Shown here: piece after piece, positions 34,801 through 47,600 of the stretch
Layout of the letters: each line of letters opens with the position of its first letter
Numbering within the stretch: the stretch's first letter is position 1
Assembly: GCF_035582795.1 (NCBI RefSeq)
Contig: NC_134365.1
Coordinates: forward strand, 76,799,635 to 76,863,634
Length of the DNA: 64,000 bases
Source of the DNA: Mycteria americana
Lineage: Eukaryota; Chordata; Aves; Ciconiiformes; Ciconiidae
Direction of reading: 5' to 3'
Notes under the pieces: generated by a model
Databases searched by the model: none
What the model saw: only the letters and a program-made list of their open reading frames with translations
What the model was told of the DNA's origin: nothing
Made by a program: the position numbers and the translations under genes

Positions 34801-37309
34801 TACTGATGCATTGTGGGGTTTTTGTGTTTTTTTTTTCCTTGGATAATCTTTCATACTCTCTCACTCATTAGGAGCACTTTTCATTTTGTAGCTGCAGAGC
34901 CAACACTTTACTGAAGCCTTTTGTCCTTCCACAGTGTTTCTGGTTGTTAAAGGGTTTGCAGGGTATCCTCTAAGTTCTCCAGCTCTGTCACAAAACAGTT
35001 CTTCCACTTTTCAGTGTATGGTGTCCTTCTTTGGACTGGCCAGACAAACTGGGTGTTTTTGTTTCTTGCTCCTTTTCTCTTTAGACCAGAGGTACTCTAG
35101 GAAGAGCTTGAGAACAGAAAGCAGCTACTGGCCAGGCAGGTGCAGCCAGTGTCACAGACTCCATTCCCTGCCTTACAGGAGCTGAACTGCTGCAAACAGC
35201 TTGTGAACCCTTTCACAATGCTCAACTGTGTCTCATTTCCAAAAAATGCTTTTGACCCACAATTCAAAGAAACACTGCTCTTTTTTTTTTTTTTTTTTTT
35301 TCTGTTCTTTTTGCGGATCTTACTATTAGACAGCATCTTTTTTTTTTCCTTCTTTTTTTTAACTCTGACTTCTAGATTTACATCAAGTATTTTCTTTTTA
35401 GAATTCAACAAGGATGCAAAGAGTGCTGTTTCTCTCAGAATCCTGAATCTGCTTTAAGATCACCTGAAGGTTTTACACCTGTGTTGGTCATCTGTGACTA
35501 TTCAAAGGCATTTTACGAAAGACTAATACTAGAGGTACCTGCTGGGCCAAATACAAATGAGTTGACAGTGACATCACATTTGGTTTTAAACAGAGGAAGT
35601 TAAATTTGGAAACATTGCTAGTCACAATAATTGCTGAACATACTAATTGGGCCCATTAACACCAGCATGATTTTGTGTAACCGCGTATTTAATAGCTGAA
35701 GACAGCTTTCCTGCTGCAGACAAATGACAGGCTTCTTCCATGACTGAGCAGGGTCTGATCATAGTGACAGCTGATGCAGGGAAAGCAGGGTGCTCCAGAA
35801 AGAGGAGTTGGTTATCCAGCAGGGGCATGCTTTCCTGCGGGTGATACTCAAGCAGTTTCTTGCTCTGTTAGTGCAGAACCTCATTTCACAAGAACTTCTG
35901 GTCTTTTCTGTTTGGTGTGGTTTTGAGATAAGTTAGCTTGGATTCCATCACTTACTGATTCCAGTTTTGATTTTTTTATTTGCTGTTGTTTAATTTGGTG
36001 CAGTATTAAAGAGAAATATTCTGACATTCTTTAAAAAGACTGTTTTGAAGGTGCTTGAAATACTCTAAAATAAGCAGTATAGATTTTGTTGAGAAGTGGT
36101 AGATACTTGGCTAACAGAGATGTACTCAGGCTGACCTTTTTTTTTTTGTATACTAAGGTTGTCTTGCTATATGTTTCAAATCTGAGACTTGCCTTAAATG
36201 ATAAAAGGGGCTGCTACACTAATGCTCAACACAATTTACCCGTCCCTTTCAAGTTCCCTTGTGATGAAATTGGTAGTACATATTCTGCTCAAATCTGCGG
36301 CTTACCTGCAGTCAACTATTTAACAACTGAGACTGAAGTAATTGAGCTGGATTCTAAATTTCAAACTTTTACCTTTTGCTATCTTCCTTCTATGACCCTT
36401 CCTTCAAGGGCTATCAAGTCCTTCATATATTAACCTTCACTAAAGACATCAGTGTTGCAGAACAGAAAATGAATGTGTGGATAGAATTTGCCACTTAGTT
36501 TAAGCATGACTTCTTAAGGACCTGTATATAAACCTGGATAACTGCTCTAAAAAATATCAGTTTAAAACTATTTTGTCTTTTCTATTATCGAGTTAGAACA
36601 AGTTTTAGTAGTTTTAAATTTGGTAAATATTTTAAAGTATTAAAATATTTTGAAGTTGATGTTTTATTTCACTAGATTTTGTCTAACCAAAAAGCAGTTT
36701 GGTTCTGAAACAAAATATTGAAGGAAAAAAGGTTAAATAATACAGTTTCATCTGAAATACGCTGTTTAAGGGAAAGGTTTAAGTAAGTTACGCTTACATC
36801 TTGCTGAGCACATCTCAGTAAGGGAATGGGGAGGGGGATAAATACTCATGTCTCATCAAGAAAAGCTGTACTGAGCCAAGAGTCGTAATATGAGAGAGGC
36901 CAACATCTCTATTTGGTGGGGGTTTTTGTGTTTACTCTGTGTGGATATGCAGTGTTTTAGGCTGCAACCTATAAGGAGTTGCTTTGAAGTTTCTAGGGTG
37001 TAATTCAGGGGCTAAAGAGAGAATCTTTCTCTTTTCTAGGGAGCACTAACTGTTCCATCACCATCCATTAGTAGCAAAGTCAATTTTGTATCGTCTTCGA
37101 AGATCCTGACTTTCCTCCCTTTTATTTTAAAGGCTGCTAGTCTGTATCGATTAGAAGAAGAAAATCATGAAGCAGCGGCCCGTCTGGAAGAGGTAGTTTA
37201 TCGTGGGGATATGCTGCTGGAAAAGATACAGAGCGCCCTGGCAGACATCGCCCAGTCGCAGCTGAAGACGAGGAGCGGTACGCACAGCCAGCCCCTCCCG
37301 GACTCGTAG
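31838..37309 (+). CDS. MED21: Mediator complex subunit 21, complete, 4 coding exons
   Basis: MED21 (SRB7) is a subunit of the Mediator middle module. It pairs with MED7 through a long coiled coil and helps couple transcription factors to RNA polymerase II in the nucleus. Exons 31838-31879, 32251-32365, 34352-34452 and 37133-37309 join in frame to 435 nt, giving 144 aa plus TAG, the same length as the human protein. The N-terminus [14 protein letters not shown] is the family signature; residues 2-8 form the conserved N-terminal segment. Then come [40 protein letters not shown], the Glu-rich coiled-coil region [19 protein letters not shown], and the tail [12 protein letters not shown]. The ATG has a strong context (gccATGg). 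Intron 2 starts with GC instead of GT. The gene is head-to-head with TM7SF3, 2.5 kb between start codons. Confidence 0.98.
32251..32365 (+). CDS. MED21: MED21 coding exon 2, with GC donor
   Basis: 115 nt with acceptor cttgcag. It encodes [20 protein letters not shown] through QPANPTE. The only boundary that restores the conserved NPTEEYAQ is GGAAG|GCAAGT, a GC donor whose remaining bases fit the donor consensus closely. Confidence 0.96.
32366..34351 (+). other. MED21: MED21 intron 2 (GC-AG)
   Basis: A 2.0 kb intron starting GCAAGT and ending AAAG. It contains a (GA)7 tract at 32864-32877 and a run of 17 C at 33019-33035 preceded by a pyrimidine tract. No nested gene was recognised. The neighbouring intron 3 (34453-37132) contains a T-rich stretch at 35281-35420 and also no recognised gene. 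Confidence 0.85.
33019..33035 (+). repeat. Poly-C run (17) in MED21 intron 2
   Basis: Seventeen consecutive C follow a 60-nt pyrimidine-rich tract. It is a slippage-prone homopolymer whose length may be unreliable in the assembly. Similar but shorter G runs are at 1492-1503 (12) and 28956-28965 (10). Confidence 0.9.
34352..34452 (+). CDS. MED21: MED21 coding exon 3
   Basis: 101 nt with acceptor ttttttaaag and donor CAG|GTAAGA. It encodes [20 protein letters not shown] and [13 protein letters not shown]. Confidence 0.97.
35281..35420 (+). repeat. T-rich tract in MED21 intron 3
   Basis: A run of 21 T (35281-35301) is followed by further T and pyrimidine blocks. It is a simple-sequence tract; the open frames that run across it on both strands are low-complexity artefacts. 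Confidence 0.85.
37133..37309 (+). CDS. MED21: MED21 terminal coding exon 4
   Basis: 177 nt with acceptor ttattttaaag. It encodes [20 protein letters not shown], then [20 protein letters not shown], and ends SQPLPDS before TAG at 37307-37309. Confidence 0.98.
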   Translation, partial: AASLYRLEEENHEAAARLEEVVYRGDMLLEKIQSALADIAQSQLKTRSGTHSQPLPDS

Positions 37310-38330
37310 CGCCAGGGGGCAGCGGCAGGTCGTGTTGGACACTCCGCCAGCTCCCTCCCCGCGGGGAGCTGTGACACGCAGCCGTGCTCTTGCGGGACTC
37401 TGGAGTGCTCTGGTCGTCGGCAACAACGTCTTTTGTCAAAGCTGCCACTGCAGGTTTTGTATGAGAAACACTTCTATTGTAGAATCGGTGGTCCTGTTCT
37501 AGAATTACGCGTATTGGTTATCTTTCCTTGACTTAAAATATTTATTTCTGAGCTTGCTTTTCTGTTCATAAACATGTCTGACTTCAGTCTGATTTGTTAT
37601 CTTCATTACACAGGCCTTAGTCCCTAAAGGGAATTCAGAAGGAAAATATATTAAGAGTATTTGTGTAATTTGCTCACTCCTCCTTTCAAACTCTTATGTT
37701 CTTAGTGTATGTTTTGTAAGGCTCAAACACAGACACACTTGAATTTGCCAGAGTTCCATGGAGACAGTGGTAGACAATGGTGTGAATACAGTGGTGGCCA
37801 TCTGTTTCAATTAACAGAAATGGTAACTAAACATTTGTCTGACTACTTGGCTGGTTTACTGCCTTTTACAGAGCAAGTAAAAGGATAAGTAAACTCTAAT
37901 GTTTGTAGCGTAAGTGTTCTTGCCATTGGCATCTCACTTAAAAAAAAAAAATTAATCTGCAGGTATCTGATATTGGCATTTATTATTGTTTGTAATTCAC
38001 AAATAAATGGGTCTGACTCCATTATTGCCACTGACACGCTTATTCTTACTTGCTTGTGCCATTTCTCTGCTTCTGCTGATATTCTGCATTCTCGTGGCAA
38101 CTGGTGAATGCCTCTAAAGCAGACAGTAATGAGGAAGCATTGGATGACTGGGAATAATTAGCAATGAGGAAACTGAAGATAACTTACTACGTAATGTTGC
38201 TTTCCAGTGTAAGCAGTGGCTGCCACGTGAATGCTGTGATCATAAGCAAGAGGCCTGTGGTCCCCAACATGCTCTGGAGAGTTTTTTGTTTTTATCTTCA
38301 CACACTGAATAAATTTTTGCCCCTTGTCTT
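37310..38330 (+). other. MED21: MED21 3' UTR (inferred extent)
   Basis: Sequence after the stop codon. Two AATAAA hexamers, at 38002-38007 and 38308-38313, are candidate poly(A) signals. The second is followed by T/G-rich sequence (ttttgccccttgtctt). A further hexamer near 39712 could give a longer form. The extent is not fixed by the sequence alone. Confidence 0.45.
38308..38313 (+). terminator. Candidate MED21 poly(A) signal
   Basis: AATAAA about 1.0 kb past the stop codon, with a T/G-rich downstream element. The alternative hexamer at 38002-38007 is about 300 nt closer. Confidence 0.4.
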
Positions 38331-40860
38331 AGGATTCTAGAAATACCAGCATCTTTTTTTATATTTGGGAAAAAAAAAAAAAAGCACAAGGTAATGTGGG
38401 GTTCAGTGCATGAGCTTGGAGTTGAGCTGTTAGTAATTTTCTGTATTTTTGAGTTAGCAGCCTTGCATTATTGTAGGGTGCTGTTTATTGCCACATAATA
38501 TCTGCTCATTTCCTGATCAAAACTACCTCCTTCTATATATTGGACATGCTATCATCAACTTGAAGGTTACACGTGTTGCTGTTTCATATAGACAGATAAG
38601 AGCAATTCAAATACGTCTTTAGCATGCCCATCCTTAAGGAATGAGATGCAGCCACTCACTAGACTGCACCAGTGAAAGGAAGAGTATAACATGGCACAGG
38701 ATACATCTTGTATACAGCCTGTTTTGAGGATTAAAAAATACAAAGCTGTTCCTACCTGTAACAAATACTAAAGCTGAAGTATTTAATCAGACTGGTATTT
38801 AATTAAATATTTAATATTATTTTGTCAAATTTGCATATTTGTAGTCATAAACTTAGTCTGTTATTGTGAGGCTCTTGTACTATCCAGATTCCACAGAAGG
38901 AAAAACAGTTGGGGAGGTGAACAGGCTACAGCACAGCCTTAGCTCTGTAATGGGATCTTTATTAAGAATAACTGGGCTGCCGTGATTTACTAAGCCATGT
39001 AAATATGCCCATGTCCTGGGAGGCTTGAGGGGCCAGATTTTCATTTGAAGTCAGTCATGGGGCCTGTGTTTGTGTTTTCCTAGAAAAACTGCATCCAGTG
39101 CATCTCAAGTTGGTTAGGGGGTGGGGTGGGGTTTTTTTTGTTGTTGTTTGTTTGCTTTTTAAACTAGTGGACTTAGAAAACTTTGAGTGAAACGTTTGGG
39201 CTTCGTTTGTAGTGTTGTGTGTGGCTTGGGTTTTTTTTTTTTTGTATTGAGATGTCTTAATTTGAGATTTGTACGTTGCTGGAAAAGGGGTTAGATCTTC
39301 ATAGTAGATTCCCTGGTACAGCTTAACATGTGCATCACTTCAAACTTGTTAACTTGGAAGCTTTTGCTGTGGAGGATGGTGTGCTTTTCAGTAACAATAC
39401 AATTCTTTTAATTTTCATATCTTTCTGTTTTTCATACTTGAAAACTGCTGTGTTTCTGCAGCCTGGTATTGCCTAATTGTAGAAGCTTTTTCTTTTACTT
39501 GCTGTTTATTTGAATATGCTAGCCCACTTTATGTTAAACTGTGTATCGGTATCAAACAGTTAATCGCACTTAGAAGTAAACTTTAACCAGACGTATAAGC
39601 TCTCTAGTAATTATGTTGTGTTTTTTTCAGTACTTTACCAGCGTCTAGTTTAGTGAGTGTTGCCAATTTAATAGAGATGCAGTTTGTGATACAGTTAAAA
39701 ACAAGTAACACAATAAAGCAAGAGAGCCAAAATTGCTCTTTTTTCCTTGAGAAATAGTGTAATGTTTCAGTGAGTGAGGAGTACTGTAAGATGCACAACC
39801 CCACTAGTTCTTGTATGTTGTGTTGCTGAACTAGCTGTTTTAAATCTTTACCTGCTCTTTTACAGTCTGCAGCTCGGTCGGTAAGGTTGTATATCTTTTG
39901 TTGGGCTCTGACACAAAGAAGGGGGAAAAACACCAATTTGCTACAGCTGTCTAATGGACAAAGCATTAGGTTGGGGCTTGGAGATATGGATTCCTTTCCT
40001 CTCTATCATAGATGTGCTGATTTGTCCAGCCCCTGCTGTTGGGACTTAAACATCTCTGTTTAAAAAACAATGTGTAATGGTAGTGATCTCCTTAGGGGGT
40101 ACTCGTGCAAGAATTGTAGGGCATGCGGGGTTACTGTGTCTGTACCATTTAGCACCCCAACTTTCAGTCCAAAAAAAAAAAAAAAGGCAGGGGGGAGGCA
40201 AATGCCTTTGGAAAAGAGGCATTGTATCCTTCCTGAGAAGTCTTGACTGCCTCCAGACTTTTAATGCTGAAGAGAGGGAGGGTGGGGGGAGAAAAAACCC
40301 TACGTAACAGCTGCTAACAAACATATCAGGTTGCATGCGAGAGAGTTGTAGAAGGAAACTTCGGTTGAGACAAGAGAATAAATGGAGGTAAAGCACCATG
40401 GGAAGAAAACAAAAGTATTGAGCAAGATATAAAATGGTTCTGCATATTATGTTGGACAAGGAGTACTGCCGAGTGAACAAACTGTGCTTTGAAGAAAGAT
40501 AGCACAGAGCATAATGGAAAATTCCATTGAAAAACAATCTCAACCACTTCAAATGAGCAGGAGCATTTCATGCTGAGAATCCATACAGCCCACTGGCAAA
40601 GATGTTGGAATCAATTTAGTAAATATAAGCGGCTGATCAAAGCCTAGTATTCTTTACTATAAACAACCGTGCTTGAAGGAAAGAAACACCTCGCAGCAGC
40701 TGTTCTCATTTTCAGATACAAGAATATGGAGGAATTTGTACGGTTGTTTTTAAAGATACTGGATAAAGTGCATTAACAGAATTTTAGCTTCATGCCTTTA
40801 TGAAGTTAATCCTGGCTTACTATTGCAGATGATCTTTGGAGATCTGGGACCTTCTGCTGT
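38331..40860. other. Intergenic, no recognised gene
   Basis: AT-rich sequence with T-runs near 39132 and 39231 and an A-run near 40171. No exon, repeat family or RNA gene was recognised. Open frames on the - strand at 39966-39604 and 40552-40046 have no family resemblance. Confidence 0.55.
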
Positions 40861-40869
40861 GTGTGGCAT

Positions 40870-41640
40870 GGGGAGGGTGTCCTGGCCATCCCCGCAGGAT
40901 TTATATCAAGAAATTTTGGGAGTTTGCAACAATACAGGCCAGAGACTGCCTGGCTGGGGAGCAGCTCTGCTCAAATGGATCTAGGGGTCTTGGCAGACAG
41001 CAAGCTGAACGTGTGCCAGGAGCTGGCCCTGGCAATAAAAAAGGCCAATAGCATCCTGGGCTTTATTAGGGTGAGTGCAGCCAGTAGATCAAGGAAAGTG
41101 ATTACTTCCCTCTGCCCAGCACCTGTTAGACTGCATCTAGAACACTCTGTACAGTTTTGGGCCCCCAACATCAGAAAGATGTTGATAAACTACAAGTTCA
41201 GCAGAAGGCCACCACAATGGCATGGGCTGGAGCACCTCCCCTGTGAGGAGAGGCTGAGGGAGCTACGCTGGGAGAAGAGACGGCTTTGGGGGCACCTAAT
41301 GGGAGTCTGCCCATACCTACAGGGAAGTTACAGAGAAGACCGGGCCGGGCTTTTCACAGTACATGGCAGAAGAATGACGGACAGTGGACTTAAATTGAAA
41401 CAACAGAGGTTCAGACTGGTCACAAGGGAAAGCTTTTTCACCATTAGAACAGTTAAGTTTTGGAAGGTGGTCCCTAGAGAAGCTGGAAATCCTGGGAGGT
41501 TTTTCAAGACCTGGCTGGATAAAGCTCTGAGCAACCTCATCTGACCTCACAGCTGACCCACCTTTGAGCAGGAGGTTGGACTAGACACCTGCTGAGAGGT
41601 CCCTTCTCACCTGAATGATCCTGTGGATACTAGACACATT
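40870..41640 (+). mobile_element. CR1 LINE 3' fragment, divergent subfamily
   Basis: CR1 is a non-LTR retrotransposon typical of birds and other sauropsids. This is a 5'-truncated copy carrying the C-terminal part of ORF2 and the 3' UTR. Diagnostic pieces are DLGVLADSKLNVCQELALA, KKANSILGFI, ASRSRKVITSLC, HLPCEERLRELRWEKRRLWG and the ORF end DKALSNLI. The 3' UTR has the characteristic gaggttggactagacacctgctgagaggtccctt region, split here as gaggttggactagacac and gagaggtccctt. Unusually for a divergent copy, the ORF2 remnant is open from 40861 to 41544 (227 codons). Confidence 0.9.
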
Positions 41641-44600
41641 CATGGTTTCAGAAAGAACCAAGAAAGTATAAAGGAATGTTGTTGTCCCCTTTCCAGAAAG
41701 GCAGATCTGGAGGACAGAAAACTTGAGGTATCTGGTATCGGTCTCATTCTTATTGATGACATTTTGTGAGGTAGGTCTCTGCACGGGGAGGCCATTGAGT
41801 TGACCTTACATGTGGTGTGAAATTCCATGCTGTAGTGACCCAACTTTCCAACAGGTGCCCTTGGAGAGCGTGATATGCAAAATCCACATCCTACACTTAC
41901 GGAAAATTGATCTGTCAGATGATGCTGACTCACTATTAGACAAAGGCAGACTCCTCTAAAGAAAGAAATTGTATTTGTGTTTTACATAGCTTGTTATGTA
42001 GTCTTACATAAGGAATAATGAAAGCCCGATTTTCAGGCAGCAAACCTGAGACTAGAGCAAAAGTTTTATTCTAGCTTTTTCTTTCGAATCTATGGAAGAG
42101 AGTTTGAATTACTTTTATTGACTTAAAGAACAGTTGATTGACTGACAGGGCCTTTTTACCTCTAACCCATAGGACTGTGTTCTAGCAACAAAGGGCACAG
42201 AAAACAAAGTTTGCAAATGAGGTGGTTTTTATGCTCCAAATATGTCAGCCACTGTGTTTTATGTGCTTGCAATGAGCAGCATCTACGGTGGAAGTGATCT
42301 CCAGGAAGTTGTTGTCTGTTTTTAGGTAGTTAGTGTAACATGCTTTGTAGGAGTGTAGCTTCACAATTATTACACACTGTTTGTGTACACTTACATACAA
42401 GCTTTATGTTTATTTTTGTTTCTTGGAAAGCTTTGTAGGAAGCCTTGCTTGCTCATGGTAGCTAAACAAGCAGAACAGGAATTCTACATTCTCACTGCTG
42501 CTGTACCCAACCAGCATAGCCAAGTTGCTGAACGCATTCAATTCCTGCTCTGAGCACAAAAGGGCTATCATTTTTATGACTGTTTAGACTGTCACTCTGT
42601 TTCTTCTGAATTTCTGTTTGTAGCTAACAATCAGGTAGCATAGCGCAGTAGTAGAAACAGACCTTCCCCTGACTATTTTAACTTGATATTTACTTACTAT
42701 AAATATTACCAGGGTCCTGGATTTAGCCTCTTTATTCTTACACACTTCACCAAAGCCCTAAATGAATTAATTTTTGTGAAGTGGAAATTTGTAGCTGAGT
42801 AGGGACTGCGCAATTTGGCTGCGAAACATCCTTTCTTCACCCTGCCCACTTAAAAAGAGGAGATTGAAATAGAAGCCCTCTTTCAGGAAACAACATACTT
42901 CATTCTATGGCTGTGGGGGAAAGCAATTGACTACACATTAACTTTCCACAAGTGCTAGGGAAAAATCGTAATTGTTTTCCCAAGTCATGATCCAAGGGAG
43001 AGAAGCCATATTCATAAAAAGGACAACACCCTTGAAGCTAAGAGCTCAAAAGAAGAGGGCTCTTGCGCTGAGACCCTACTGAGGTTGTGGAGGTGGGGCT
43101 TCCACAGGTATCTCCTTCTGGTGCCTTCTCCAGGTGTCTGCAGAATGATGAGTAGGAAGAAGTAACAGTCTGCTTGCTTGGTGCCTGGGGAACTGCCTTC
43201 AGTTGGGAAAAATGGGAATGCAAATTTTATCTCAGTGCTGAAGAAGAGGGATGCTAAAGGAAAACTGTCAGGACGGTCGGGATACAGTTGTACACAAGCT
43301 AATAAAGTGAGCCTTTCTGAAAGAAAAGAAAAAATACGGTCCCCTCCCTTTGCTTCCCTTCCAGAGATACCAGAAAAAGGGTGGGTTCTGTTTACAGTCA
43401 GCCTGCCATTTTATTTGAATGATCACATCAACAAACGCTCAACGTAAGCAAGTATTAATTTTGAAAACTGGGCAGTTTTCAGATTCTGCAGTTAGATAAA
43501 CCTCTCCGCATGTGACAGCGAGCACTCTCTGTGTTTAATGGACCTGGGATTGAAAGGAGAGCTTTGGCAAAGGAGGTTTTCACTCGGTGGTGTTTTAAAA
43601 ATTGCAATAAGCTGCTGTCAGAAAGCTTTCTCTTGCGCGGCGATGCAATGAGGGTGCAATAATTTATCCAACTTCTGCCATAAAAAAGCCAGCAGAATTG
43701 CCCAGCTGTTGTCAAATGGGATTTGATGGAGAGGAAGCAGACCTTTGATTTCAGCAGGACTACCTATGTGTGTGTAAAGCTAAGGAAGCATCCTCACTGT
43801 CCTAGGCTCTGTAAAGTGGGGCATGTGCCTCTCTGTATATTTACTCTGTGATTTACAAAGAGGCACAGTGTAAAATGATGGAAGGGAAACTGCAGTGAAG
43901 AAGAAAAAACGTTTTAGATGACTTCAAGGGCAGTGAGTGAGTATATAATATCCACCTAACATCGGACCTCCTGGTGAGGTATCTCCTCCTCTCTCATGGC
44001 TCTCCCTACAGCATCACCGTCAGGGTTGGGGCTGCAGCGTGGACATGCCTTTAGCCTCATGAATGTAGAAGCCAAGTCACACCTAAATTGGATTCCTAAA
44101 GGAATCTCCTAAAGGATGCACAATGTGGTCCTCCTTCCCCCAGTCACCAAGTTTGAGTGTAAAATTATGCAACTGGTTAAAATTACACTGTTTTAATTTG
44201 TACTGAGGGAGCCAGCTATGAAAAGCTGCCTATAGTTGATCTGGGTGATGTGTTCCAGCTTGCTTTAGGCATCCAAGAGCCCAAACCACACTGCTTTAGT
44301 AGTCACTGTTAGCAAAGGAGAGCTGAAGCTCCTGGGTGCTGCGGAGGTCCTGAGGTTTTCAGCGTGTCATACAGATGTACAAGGAGCGCAGAGTGGGACC
44401 TGCCCTTGCTTATGCTGACCAACAACAAGGAGAATCCTTCCCATGAGTCCAGCAGGCTGTGGAGGAGGCCCCTGGTGCGCTTAGAGGGAGCAAAATCCTG
44501 TAATGAGGCAGAATGAGCAGCTCTGACTTGTTTTGGTGTGCTCAAGCATGCAAAGTATAATTCTACACGGCGCATTAGTATTTCTCAGCCGAGAACAATT

Positions 44601-47600
44601 GTGTTTAACTGCTTCCCTATCTTGCTTCCTCTGCAGGTATTTCGCAGCAGCTGCATGAATGAGTATACAGCCACATTCACCTGTGTGGTTCCTTCTACCT
44701 GGTCCTTAACTGACCAGTTAAAAGTAATTAATCCCTGCTGGCCTCTAACAGGAGCAGGAATTCAGGTGGTGAGGCATGCTAAAAAGGACTGTTTTGACGT
44801 TAGGTGTAGCTGGGGAGTAAAGGATCAATTTTCTTTTCTCAAAAGTTGTACCCTGAGCTTGTATTTATGATTTAAGAAAATTGCTAGGCATCTGTAGAGG
44901 ACAGTACTCCTTAACTGTGGTACTTGTTATTTATGACTAGGTCATGTTTAATTGTCTGTTGTGTAATGGTAGATACTGACCTCATCTGAAATCCTGACTT
45001 TGGAAGTCCTGGCTTTGGAACAGACCATAAATTGGTAGGCTTAAACGTAAGAAAGGCATTTATTCCAGGGATACTGTATCAGGAAGAATCCTATGGAGCA
45101 GCACTAGAAATAAATCTGATCTTTTAGGGTAATTAAGTGGTAATATTTACCACGGTAAGAAAGATTATGCTTATACTCTGCACAGCTCTTTATGCTTGAT
45201 TGCTACCAGAATAAAGCTGCAATAACATAACTTCTCAAATAATGAAGTTAAAGTGTAAACAGGTTGTAGTCTGCTTTGTAAAGGGAACTTGTGGTTGTTT
45301 TCTGCCGATAACATCTGACACGGAGGTGTGGCAACTGAACTTCAGCAGTTAACTGTACACTTTCCAGACTTAGCTGTCTTCAGCAGCAAGTCATGTTATG
45401 ATTTATGGCTTTTCAGAGAGTGATTTTATTTTTTTTTTTTTTTTTTTTTGACCCAGCTGTAAACACAGCTAGAGCTGGGTGGGGTACATGAATGCTGCGG
45501 TTTGCTTTGAAAACTCTCCCTGGTGCTGCACTGGTATGTCTGAACCACAGGTTCAGGTTTACACTGATCTTGAAATTTAAGTTCAGGAAGACATCATCCC
45601 CAGTCTTAGTGACAGGGATTGTTAAAATTATTTCTTACCTCTTTATGCCATGGAACTGGATTATTTCTTGGGATTATCCAGGCACTTAATCTAACAAGTT
45701 TCTTACTACTGTAGGGAATGAGTACCTTAACAGTGCCCTTGATCACCTGTGCTTGCTTCCTGTGGTACTCTAGTATTTGTGGCTCTTGGTCTTTGGTGCT
45801 ATAGCCTTGTGGTGTGAGATGCCGTTCTGTGGTTTCAGTGTTTGGGGTTGTGTGGCTGGATGCTTCTGAACTAAATACCATGTGGTGGTGTGCAGTTGGT
45901 CTTGCTCACCCTGGCAGCCCCTTTCATTTTCGTCATATGTTTAGTCCTTGTTATGGTAATTCCAATCTAACCTACGTACAAAACATGACCTCTTTGGTGT
46001 TAACAGTCTGTCACAGAGATTTATTACAATACCCCACTGAGGTCAAGGGAACGTGCTTTCCCAGAAATGGGAGTGCGGGACTGCACTGGAGTGCTTGCAA
46101 GGAGACACTGCACTGCAGAACTTTTAATTCTCTCTTTTGCTTGTGATTCATAATCCTGACGTACTCAGGAACTCCTATACCAGACACAATAGAGCCAGCT
46201 GTTGCACTTGGCAGAAATGCATTGTTCTGGTATTTTAACCCTCCATAAACCTACGCTGAGGAGAGAAGTACGTCAAAATCAGTTGCAAGGCGGCACCCTT
46301 CCTGGTTGTGACCATCCTGGACTGTCCCATAGAGCTGGATTCCTTTCTTTCAAAATCTTCAGATCGGTCTTTTGGTGTAGAAGAATGGCATTTTGAAATA
46401 ACAGAGTCTGTAGTAGAGACTGTGTTTAAACTGTTCATGGTCACTTTTGGTTACAGTTTTCAGGGGATACCCTACGCACCGCTCTGTAAAGCATCCTTGA
46501 GGTCCCATGCCAGGCTTTTTTCTCAAAGATGTCCCACCTCGCCTGGAATCACTCAAATTGTCATTAATCCAGAAAGATAATCAAATGGATCTACCTCAAT
46601 CTTTCCTCAATCAAAATGGATCTACCTACATTGAATATAATACATACTAAACCTTAGGGCTGCATAGGGACTTAGGCTATATAAGGAAAGGATTGCTGTG
46701 TGTGATGGAAAGCACAGCAAAAGAGTATTGCAGCAAGAGAATTGGGATGTAGTAGTCCCTTGGTGATAATCAAACTCTTGAATAACCCGTTTAGTTGAAT
46801 TGTGCATCTGAACAAGTGAAATATCTGCATAGCATCTTGCGACAGGAGACACATGCATTCTGAACTTGAATAAAGAGATGGAGAATTATTTTCTGTGGCT
46901 CAGATGAAACAGCCAAGTATGGCTGTGACTACCTCTGCTGTTTGCTTTGCCATACTTTTACCTGCCTTTTCTCTGAAATTAGTTTTTCATACAAGAGGCT
47001 GTCCTGTCAACCTGATCTGATGATTCTCTGGCAAATCAAAATAAATGTAATTAAATGTTAAGGAACTGGCTAGGCAACAATGGAATAAATACTATGGGTC
47101 CTATACAGATCTTGGGGTGAGATTAGTTTGACTGTGTTTAACAGATGCATACTGTTTACATGATGAAAAAGGTATACTTTGGTATTACCGTCTTTTGGTA
47201 ATTTGTAAGTTGATTTAGTTTTTGAAGTAATTGCTGGGAAGACAGGTCTTAAAACAAACTGCTCTCGTTATCCACAAAGAAGGAAGAGTGCAAGCATTCT
47301 TCTGGCACCAATACCCCATCTGGAGAGAGAGGTGTTATGCTTTGTCCCTTCAAACCCCACGTTTTGCCTCAGAGCAGTAGGAAGGGATTTCTCTTGCGTC
47401 CTTCATTACAGTGGCTTTAAGTAGATCTATGCAGTGAACCATGTTACCACTTCATTTCATGCCGGCCACAAGACGAAATGATGTCGGCTTTGGACAAGAC
47501 TGGCCTTTGTTACCAGGGAGGTTAGCAAATGCATATGTCATGGTGAAGGATGGCACAAGTCAATCAAGCGACAAACCAATTGAGTTCCCCAAAGCAGACA

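Noticed and set aside
35097-35457. Lys-rich (- strand) and Phe-rich (+ strand) open frames
   Set aside because: Both are translations of poly-T/poly-A simple sequence in MED21 intron 3.
41852-41960. Possible exon after tttccaacag with a hydrophilic open frame ending in TAA
   Set aside because: No known family, no partner exon and no donor or promoter context; probably chance.
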